From assembly GCA_948438565.1 (NCBI GenBank), contig CAOJLW010000175.1:1-5255 (forward strand): DNA of 5,255 nt, read 5' to 3'. Under the pieces are notes generated by a model. It had not been told where the DNA came from, did not search any database, and saw only the letters and a program-made list of their open reading frames with translations. The position numbers and the translations under genes are program-made. Below, in pieces: positions 1 to 4,476 of this stretch. How positions within the stretch are numbered: the stretch's first letter is position 1; the number at the start of each line of letters is the position of its first letter. Source of the stretch: an uncultured Lachnospiraceae bacterium (GTDB lineage: Bacteria; Bacillota; Clostridia; Lachnospirales; Lachnospiraceae).

Positions 1-115
1 GCATCATACGTGGCTGCAACATACTCAGACTGAACAAGCTGGATTACACAAAGCATCCCATGGCGAAGCAGATGATAAAGACATCTGTGATGGATTACTG
101 TCCGTTATGGGCGTT
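1..115 (+). other. Upstream flank of the antitoxin, possible C-terminal tail of a cut-off gene
   Basis: No gene can be named here. Two forward frames are open from the window edge. One runs from base 3 to a TGA at 117-119 and reads like plausible protein, ending in ...MDYCPLWAL. That stop would overlap the antitoxin ATG at 116 as ATGA, an arrangement typical of coupled genes. The other open frame is the upstream extension of the antitoxin frame, which has no family counterpart. No convincing ribosome binding site or promoter is visible before the antitoxin, which fits either translation coupled to an upstream gene or loss of the control region. The first frame could be the end of an unrecognised protein or a chance open frame. 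Confidence 0.25.
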
Positions 116-414
116 ATGAAAGCCATCGTTCCGATTAAGCGATTCAATAAAGGCGAGGCGAACCAGATTTTTGACGAAGTAGAGTCCGGTGGGACGAAGA
201 TTGTGATGAAGAATAACCGGCCTGCCTGTGTCCTGATGTCTCCTGGTCAGTATGAGTCCCTGATCGAAATGCTTTCTGACATACGATGCAGGAGGAGTCG
301 GAACACAGGATGGCGCATTACGATCCGAAAGAATCCCTGTCGCATGAGGATATGATGAAGGAACTGAATATCACGGCGGAGGAACTGGATGGCATAGAGG
401 CAGAAATCGAGTGA
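116..414 (+). pseudogene. Phd/YefM-family antitoxin of a type II toxin-antitoxin pair, frameshifted
   Basis: Antitoxins of this family bind the partner toxin through a flexible C-terminus and repress their own operon through the N-terminal Phd fold. From the ATG at 116 the protein begins MKAIVPIKRFNKGEANQIF and continues through the typical KNNRPACVLMSP strand and YESLIEML helix, so about 55 N-terminal residues look normal. After LSD (278-280) the frame fails and runs into unrelated residues up to a stop at 353-355. Reading from 283 in the -1 frame restores an acidic helical tail (TMQEESEHRMAHYDP... to ...ELDGIEAEIE) with its stop at 412-414. Adding one base near 281-283 gives exactly 100 codons, a normal family length, so a single-base deletion is the simplest explanation. 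ATG 116 is preferred to ATG 107 because the family starts MKAI/MKAIV. The toxin starts 12 bases after the restored stop. Either this is a true pseudogene or a local sequencing error. Confidence 0.8.
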
Positions 415-418
415 GGGA
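413..418 (+). promoter_or_regulatory. Ribosome binding site of the toxin gene
   Basis: GAGGGA overlaps the end of the restored antitoxin stop and lies 8 bases before ATG 427, a normal spacing. It is only 2 bases before the GTG at 421, so it favours ATG 427 as the toxin start. Confidence 0.6.
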
Positions 419-426
419 TTGTGCGG

Positions 427-766
427 ATGAAATGGAACATTGAGTATGTGAAAGAAGCGCAGCGTGATTTGAAGCGGTTGGATCTGTATAACCGAAAAAT
501 CATACTGAAAGCGATTGAGAAGACAGCCGAACGTCCTCTGCCACCGCCGGACGGAATTGGGAAACCGCTTGGGAACCATTCCGATTCCAGACTGGGCGGG
601 TATTATAAGATCAAACTGCACAGCCTTGGTTATCGGGTTGTATATCAGCTGGTAACAGAGGGAGGGACGATGAGGATTATCGTGATGTCTGTCCGTGATG
701 ATGAAGCTGTTTATTAAAGAAGCGGAGCGGCGGATACAGGATATGATAAAACGAAGCGTAGAGTGA
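427..766 (+). pseudogene. RelE/ParE-superfamily mRNA-interferase toxin, C-terminus cut off by a frameshift
   Basis: RelE toxins cut mRNA in the ribosomal A site. The frame from ATG 427 encodes 96 residues (MKWNIEYVKEAQRDLKRL...) with the RelE core, including GYYKIKLHSLGYRVVYQL and the final strand ending SVRDDEAVY. Aligned by eye with E. coli RelE, the residues matching R61, R81 and Y87 are R70, R90 and Y96, all kept. The stop TAA at 715-717 falls directly after Y96. Skipping one T at 715 restores KEAERRIQDMIKRSVE and a stop at 764-766, matching the C-terminal helix after Y87 in RelE (SEAVKRIL). This gives 112 residues, a usual length. The gene was therefore probably intact before a one-base insertion. 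It follows the antitoxin closely, in the usual antitoxin-toxin order. Whether the shortened product is toxic cannot be told from sequence. A GTG at 421 is an alternative start but sits too close to the ribosome binding site. Confidence 0.82.
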
Positions 767-872
767 GATATCAGAAAAAGCGGAAATTCCCGTTCATGTC
801 AATACCGAGGATTATATAGACAGCGTGTTTTACAATACGTCTCTCGCTGCGGACATGGTAATGGTTGGCATC
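762..872 (+). pseudogene. Short remnant of an unrecognised coding sequence
   Basis: This frame overlaps the restored toxin stop and gives AEIPVHVNTEDYIDSVFYNT followed by SLAADMVMVGI. The composition and alternation of residues look like real protein. After about 872 the same frame, although open to a stop at 1014-1016, turns into improbable sequence. There is no start codon with a ribosome binding site in front of it, so this looks like an internal or C-terminal scrap of a lost gene. The 'NTSxxADxVxVGI' flavour recalls the C-terminal region of bacterial cation-chloride-cotransporter-like permeases, but this is a weak impression and I do not assign a family. Confidence 0.35.
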
Positions 873-1218
873 CATAAATACAACCGCATTATACTACTTG
901 CCGTCCATCCTATAATATGCACTGCGCCAGTTTTCTTAGTCTGGCCACATTACCGTTCCCACAGATATTATTTTGCGCCATTTTTTCAAACGGAATGTGA
1001 CGGTAACATGAATTGAACAAAATATACCATTTGAAAAGCGGTACGATGGAAGATGATATTGATTCTGTATAATTGTTACAAAAATGGAATCTCAGACAAA
1101 GACAGACACAGCCAGATGAGAAGATCAATGGATAGTTCGTGCAGTACAAATAAAGAATAAACGAAACAATATGAATGGACTGAAATGATTCTAAGGAAAG
1201 GAATATGCTCTGAGAATA
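873..1218 (+). other. Stretch without a recognisable gene
   Basis: This AT-rich stretch has stops in all frames and no reading frame with protein-like composition. The long frame on the opposite strand (910-1233) is rich in Cys, Phe and His and has no ribosome binding site, so it is rejected. The only structure seen is an imperfect inverted repeat: TTACCGT at 950-956 against ACGGTAA at 1000-1006, about 9 of 11 matching when extended outward to CA/TG. It could be a trace of a mobile element end, but no transposase remains and the match is short. Confidence 0.4.
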
Positions 1219-1746
1219 ACCAGCTGCACCCAAAACTGATTGGCGCCAATATGCTTACAATCTATTCGGACTCTGCATGATATCAGGAGATTAAGAAAAG
1301 GAACTGGCAGCCGGAGGGCGAAAAAGAAAAGTGCATGGAAATGAAAACTCTGGTTGAAAACCTTGTCATAGAGACGGAATTTGCGGCAATGGGAGCCTCC
1401 AATGCAGTGCAGTTATATGGTGTTTCTTCCAAAAGATAATGAAAAGCTGTTGGCTGTTCTGGATGAGATTACAGATAGTGTGGATGAGCAGGCTGAATCC
1501 ATACTTTATTGCCGTGGACGCATTGATATTATTTCCCAATACCAAACTTTATGATATGGCAGGGGAGAAAGAGAAATGGCGGGAGTTACAGTCGTTTATT
1601 CTGTTTATCTCCCAAAAGAAAGAGAAAGCGCCATTTCAGAGCTGTAATATGTGATAGATCATCACAGCGAGAAGGAGATGGCGGCATATCGGGCAGGACT
1701 GAAATTAAGAAGGCCGTATGTATTCTTATATCAATATCCGGGATAG
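1219..1746 (+). pseudogene. Decayed gene or genes of unknown family, readable only across frames
   Basis: No family is recognised. Protein-like stretches can be followed through several interruptions. Frame A (1209-1439) includes LHPKLIGANMLTIYSDSA, a TGA at 1278-1280, then KTLVENLVIETEFAAMGASNAVQ. Near 1411-1420 the likely coding frame changes to frame B, which gives MVFLPKDNEKLLAVLDEI and then TDSVDEQAESILYCRGRIDI up to a TGA at 1552-1554. Frame B continues with VTVVYSVYLPKERESAISEL, a TAA at 1645-1647, and HHSEKEMAAYRAGLKL before a TAG at 1744-1746. A third frame supplies YDMAGEKEKWRELQ at 1550-1591. The pattern is that of one or two small helical proteins broken by at least one indel and several stops. 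No ribosome binding site or promoter is evident. It follows the broken toxin-antitoxin pair in the same orientation and probably belongs to the same eroded accessory block. Confidence 0.45.
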
Positions 1747-1771
1747 CAAAATCGCTGTCCCGGATATTGAT
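1730..1771 (+). repeat. Strong 42-nt inverted repeat (hairpin)
   Basis: ATCAATATCCGGGA (1730-1743) is perfectly complementary to TCCCGGATATTGAT (1758-1771). The stem continues inward through a T-G pair (1744/1757) and AGC/GCT (1745-1747 with 1754-1756), leaving the six-base loop AAAATC. This makes 18 pairs. Outward, T1729-G1772 and A1728-T1773 could add two more. The two T-G positions can wobble-pair in RNA copied from the + strand but would be A-C mismatches in RNA from the - strand, so a + strand RNA is the better fold. No run of T follows on either strand, so it is not a textbook terminator. It lies 45 bases beyond the stop of the opposing lipoprotein gene and could still help end or protect transcripts there. 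Confidence 0.75.
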
Positions 1772-1788
1772 GTCTTATGGATGTTATA

Positions 1789-1809
1789 AAAGCTTTTACA
1801 GAAAGCTTT
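1789..1809 (-). terminator. Weak AT-rich hairpin after the lipoprotein gene
   Basis: AAAGCTTT occurs at 1789-1796 and 1802-1809. Because the word is self-complementary, the two copies can form an 8-pair stem with a five-base loop, starting 7 bases after the lipoprotein stop on the - strand. The stem has only two G-C pairs and is followed by TTATAAC rather than a long U tract. It may act alone or with the stronger 1730-1771 hairpin as the end of the operon transcript, but this is tentative. Confidence 0.25.
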
Positions 1810-1815
1810 ACCGCA

Positions 1816-2256
1816 TTATTCAGACGTATCCACCACAATAATGCCAGAATCCCCCAGTTCCGCTTGTTGTAGCACGGCTGCGGCTAATTTTTGGAAAGAT
1901 CGATGGGAGGAGGACGCACCTGTTATCGCGTCTATCTGTCCGTCCTGCTGTTTGTCCAGAAGCTGTCCGGCATAGTAGCGGGTGTATTCGTTGGGGTAAG
2001 TGCCGTTGGAGTGAAGCATATTCTGCATATAGGCATTATCCCAGCTTTTAATAAAACCACTGGCATTTTCTGCATTGTATTCAACGGAGACGATACTCCC
2101 GCCTTTTACCATTATCGTAATATATTCTTTCCAGCCGTGGCTGAACTCGGCGGCCTGGGCGGTGTAGTAGCCGTCCTGAAGACCTGTTTGGTTGCCGCAG
2201 GATGTTAGCGACAACGCCATGAGAAGAAGTAGAGCAAAGCTTATCAGCCGTTTCAT
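1816..2256 (-). CDS. FMN-binding-domain lipoprotein (putative extracytoplasmic flavoprotein)
   Basis: Proteins with this domain carry FMN attached covalently by the flavin transferase ApbE and move electrons outside the cytoplasm; examples are the RnfG/NqrC subunits and the Listeria electron-transfer lipoprotein PplA. This protein has 146 residues. Residues 1-20 form a lipoprotein signal (MKR, a hydrophobic stretch, then lipobox L17-T-S-C20), so it should be lipid-anchored on the outer face of the membrane. The FMN-binding domain spans about 28-131, beginning DGYYTAQ. The ApbE target motif D-x2-[ST]-G-A-[ST]-x-[ST] is complete as D109-A-I-T-G-A-S-S-S117, which makes S117 the likely FMN site. 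It has a single such domain and resembles the small Tpp15-type (COG4939) lipoproteins. Its ATG overlaps the chemoreceptor stop as ATGA, so translation is probably coupled. No ApbE gene is visible in the window. The domain call is strong, the physiological partner is unknown. Confidence 0.88.
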   Translation of the reverse strand: MKRLISFALLLLMALSLTSCGNQTGLQDGYYTAQAAEFSHGWKEYITIMVKGGSIVSVEYNAENASGFIKSWDNAYMQNMLHSNGTYPNEYTRYYAGQLLDKQQDGQIDAITGASSSHRSFQKLAAAVLQQAELGDSGIIVVDTSE

Positions 2257-4256
2257 CTGTTAGGTTCCTCCTTTACAATAAAGTTTTTCACTTGAGAGCG
2301 AAGAGCCTCCGCTTCCTTTTCCAGCAATCCGCTGGATTGTTCCATACCGACGGCGTTTTGCAGATTGCGATCAGCGATAGCTGAAATGGATGCGATTCGT
2401 TCTTCTATAATGGCCAGGGCGTTTTCCTGGCTCTGCACCGCCACAACAAGCTGATCGGATATGGCGTTGATTTGATCGGAGACAGAAGAAATATCCCGGA
2501 GAGAATCGGCGGTGTCGGCAGTCAGTTCTACGCCGGTTTGGATAATGTTTTTAGTATTGCTTACAATATCGGTAGCGCTTTGCGCGGCTTCGGCGCTTTT
2601 TGAGGCCAATTGTTTGACTTCGTCGGCTACGATAGCAAACCCTTTGCCGGATTCACCGGCTCTGGCTGCTTCGACAGAGGCGTTGATAGCCAAAATACTG
2701 GTTTGAAACGCAATATCGTCAATGGATTTAGCAATCTTTGTGATCTCCTGGGCGTTGCCGCTTATGTTGTCCATTGCCTCCGAGAGAGCAGTCATCTGCG
2801 TATTGGCATTTTGGACATATCGGGTGATTTCCTCTGTTTTGATACGGGTTTGGCTGCTGTTTTCCGTCACGTTTACGAGTCGTTCCTTGACATTGGATAC
2901 CTCATGAACTAAGGCTTCCGTAGACTGATTCTGTTCGACGGAAGCTTGATGCAGTTGACCGGATTGTCCGTTTAATTCTTCGGACATATGGGCCAGCCGT
3001 ACGGCGGCGTTACGGAACCCCAAAATGGTTTCGTTCATGGATTGGAGGATGGTGCGCAGGCTGGTACGGATTAGGGTAAAATCCCCTTTATAATCCACTT
3101 GGGATTCTGCGCACAAATTGCCGTCTGCAACCTGCGTGAGCACTTGTTGGATATCGGATATGTAATGGTTGATGCTTTCGACGGTGGCGTCTAACGTTTG
3201 AGTCAGCACTTCCAGTTCATCTCCGGAATGAACGGAAGCCACTTCCGTGTGCAGGTCGCCGTCAGACAGGGTTATCATCCGGTTGGTTACGCTTTTCACT
3301 GGCCGGGAAATCGAACGGGACAGGCGCAGAACCAATAATATAGAAATGACAAGCACGGCCAGGGTCGATAAAATAGCTACCAGCATGGACGCATTGATCA
3401 GATGGTTATAATCTGATTTTGGGGTCTGGATGACTAAAGACCATTGGGTTCCCCGAATTGGAGAGAAGGCTACCAGCATTTCCTGGCCGTTAATGACAAA
3501 TTCCGTTGCGCCGGTTTCGCCGGTGGTTACGCGGCTAATCTCTTCCGTATTGCCTCCGCTAAGCTGGAGTAAGGTGCTTTGAGAAAGGGCAACGGACGAA
3601 TCCGGATGGCCGGTAACGATGCCTTCCCGGTTGACCATATAGGCCATGCCGTGTTTACCTAAATTGATGCTGCTGATAACGTCATTGAGCGTATCATATT
3701 TGTAGACGCCGACTACATAAAAAGCGGTTTCTTCGTTTTCTTTTACCGGCATTCCCATTGTAATTCCCAGGTGTTCCTGAAAGATCGTGGAAGATGCGGT
3801 GGTTAAATTGTCCGTTTCTTGAAGGAGGGTCAAAAAGCCGCTATTTAAATTTTCCGGCGCTCCGTCGATTCCCTGAAGCAGTTGGCCGTCTAAGTCATAC
3901 AGGGCAATGGTGTACAGCTCGTAGATTTCAGCGGCCTCCGTCAGGACGTCGTTTCGGCTCGTTTGGGTGGCTGTGGGATCGGAAGCCGTAGAATTCATGC
4001 GGGGGTCCCCTGCAATCGTCATCATGCGGTCTGCGAGCATATGGATATTGGCTTCTACCGTTTTAGCGGACTGCCTGGCCATAGGCTGCAAGCTGTCCAG
4101 TAGGATGCTGTTTGCCAACGACTGCATGGAAAGCGCCATAATCATGCAGCATATAAATACCAATATCAAAATGTTTAAAGTTGTACTAGTTAAGATTCTT
4201 CCATTTAGGCTTCGTTTTAATTTTCGGCCATGGGAGTCTGCTTTTGTTCCGGTCAC
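2253..4256 (-). CDS. Methyl-accepting chemotaxis protein with Cache sensor domain
   Basis: Transmembrane chemoreceptors sense a ligand outside and control the CheA kinase through CheW. The protein has 667 residues from GTG 4256. A basic N-terminus is followed by TM1 (about 22-44), a large extracytoplasmic dCache-like sensor (about 45-286, including ALYDLDGQLL and GMAYMVNREGIVTGHP), TM2 (about 288-311) and HAMP (about 312-364, SRPVKSV...SGDEL). A second HAMP-like segment follows (about 373-411, VADGNLCAE...YKGDF), then the signalling coiled coil. The conserved hairpin tip is at 512-535 (IAFQTSILAINASVEAARAG), followed by GKGFAIVADEVKQLA. No C-terminal CheR-binding pentapeptide is present; it ends EEPNR. 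The GTG start has AGGAGA 8 bases upstream and is placed just before TM1. The frame stays open 115 codons further upstream, but that part runs antisense into feoAB and is not protein-like. The ligand cannot be read from the sequence. The gene is first in an operon with the FMN lipoprotein. Confidence 0.93.
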   Translation of the reverse strand: MTGTKADSHGRKLKRSLNGRILTSTTLNILILVFICCMIMALSMQSLANSILLDSLQPMARQSAKTVEANIHMLADRMMTIAGDPRMNSTASDPTATQTSRNDVLTEAAEIYELYTIALYDLDGQLLQGIDGAPENLNSGFLTLLQETDNLTTASSTIFQEHLGITMGMPVKENEETAFYVVGVYKYDTLNDVISSINLGKHGMAYMVNREGIVTGHPDSSVALSQSTLLQLSGGNTEEISRVTTGETGATEFVINGQEMLVAFSPIRGTQWSLVIQTPKSDYNHLINASMLVAILSTLAVLVISILLVLRLSRSISRPVKSVTNRMITLSDGDLHTEVASVHSGDELEVLTQTLDATVESINHYISDIQQVLTQVADGNLCAESQVDYKGDFTLIRTSLRTILQSMNETILGFRNAAVRLAHMSEELNGQSGQLHQASVEQNQSTEALVHEVSNVKERLVNVTENSSQTRIKTEEITRYVQNANTQMTALSEAMDNISGNAQEITKIAKSIDDIAFQTSILAINASVEAARAGESGKGFAIVADEVKQLASKSAEAAQSATDIVSNTKNIIQTGVELTADTADSLRDISSVSDQINAISDQLVVAVQSQENALAIIEERIASISAIADRNLQNAVGMEQSSGLLEKEAEALRSQVKNFIVKEEPNR
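2267..2274 (-). promoter_or_regulatory. Ribosome binding site of the FMN lipoprotein gene
   Basis: AAAGGAGG on the - strand lies inside the last codons of the chemoreceptor gene, with 10 bases between AGGAGG and the ATG. It supports independent strong initiation in addition to ATGA coupling. Confidence 0.75.
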
Positions 4257-4264
4257 GTCTGATC

Positions 4265-4272
4265 TCTCCTTT
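4265..4272 (-). promoter_or_regulatory. Ribosome binding site fixing the GTG start of the chemoreceptor
   Basis: AAAGGAGA on the - strand ends 8 bases before GTG 4256. No comparable site precedes the upstream ATG at 4601, so this decides the start. Confidence 0.75.
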
Positions 4273-4288
4273 TTTTGTATTTTTGCAC

Positions 4289-4360
4289 AACGTAAGAAAA
4301 GCCCATCTATCCTTTGGCTAATATCAGGCTTTTTTTGATGGAGCCAAAGGACAATACGCT
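4289..4360 (-). ncRNA. Structured 5' leader of the chemoreceptor operon, possible cis-regulatory RNA
   Basis: In the - strand transcript an outer helix AGCGTA (4360-4355) with TACGTT (4294-4289) encloses a perfect 10-pair helix, TCCTTTGGCT (4351-4342) with AGCCAAAGGA (4319-4310). Its loop can form a small ATCA/TGAT helix. The loop word AAAAGCC (4333-4327) is also complementary to GGCTTTT (4303-4297) just downstream, giving either a pseudoknot or an alternative hairpin followed by a short U-rich run. The loop CCATC (4341-4337) can pair with GATGG (4307-4303) as a competing option. The likely transcription start falls two or three bases before the outer helix, and the ribosome binding site lies 17 bases after it. 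This suits a riboswitch-like control element. It does not show the c-di-GMP-I signature (GCACAGGGCAAACC), and I cannot match it to a known class. Confidence 0.4.
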
Positions 4361-4369
4361 TTTTTAAAC

Positions 4370-4378
4370 AGTATACCA
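4370..4378 (-). promoter_or_regulatory. Extended -10 promoter of the chemoreceptor operon
   Basis: TGGTATACT on the - strand fits the extended -10 form TGnTATAAT with one mismatch. No good -35 (TTGACA) is found 16-18 bases upstream, as is usual for extended -10 promoters. Transcription would start near 4363, about 107 bases before the GTG. A flagellar sigma-28 motif (TAAA-N15-GCCGATAA) was looked for on this strand and not seen. Confidence 0.45.
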
Positions 4379-4400
4379 CAGAGAGGGAAAAAAGGGAAGT

Positions 4401-4450
4401 TATAAGATTTTTAATTTTTTTTCCGATATAAAAAATGGGGTATTGCAATA
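4401..4450 (+). promoter_or_regulatory. Probable control region of feoAB, with a 10-bp palindrome
   Basis: This AT-rich stretch lies between the divergent promoter and the feoAB ribosome binding site. TATAAA (4427-4432) is a possible -10 but has no convincing -35 at 17 bases. TATTGCAATA (4441-4450) is a perfect palindrome between that -10 and the ribosome binding site, a position where a repressor could bind. It does not resemble the Fur consensus (GATAATGATAATCATTATC), so regulation by iron is expected from the gene but not shown by the sequence. Confidence 0.3.
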
Positions 4451-4462
4451 GCAGTATAGGAT

Positions 4463-4468
4463 AGGAGG
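4463..4468 (+). promoter_or_regulatory. Ribosome binding site of feoAB
   Basis: A full AGGAGG sits 8 bases before ATG 4477 and fixes the start of the fused gene at its FeoA part. Confidence 0.85.
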
Positions 4469-4476
4469 CAAAAACC

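Noticed and set aside
247..621. 124-codon open frame on the - strand
   Set aside because: It is antisense to the recognisable antitoxin and toxin genes and has no family features.
910..1233. 107-codon open frame on the - strand in the gene-free stretch
   Set aside because: It is rich in Cys, Phe, Ser and Tyr with no domain character and no ribosome binding site; probably chance in AT-rich DNA.
1891..2208. 105-codon open frame on the + strand
   Set aside because: It is antisense to the FMN lipoprotein, whose signal peptide and flavin motif are unambiguous.
4289..4360. c-di-GMP-I (GEMM) riboswitch before the chemoreceptor
   Set aside because: The conserved core words of that class are absent, although a structured leader is present.
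4404..4430. Sigma-28 flagellar promoter (TAAG...CCGATATA)
   Set aside because: It faces feoAB rather than the chemoreceptor, the spacing is 16 instead of 15 and both boxes deviate from consensus.
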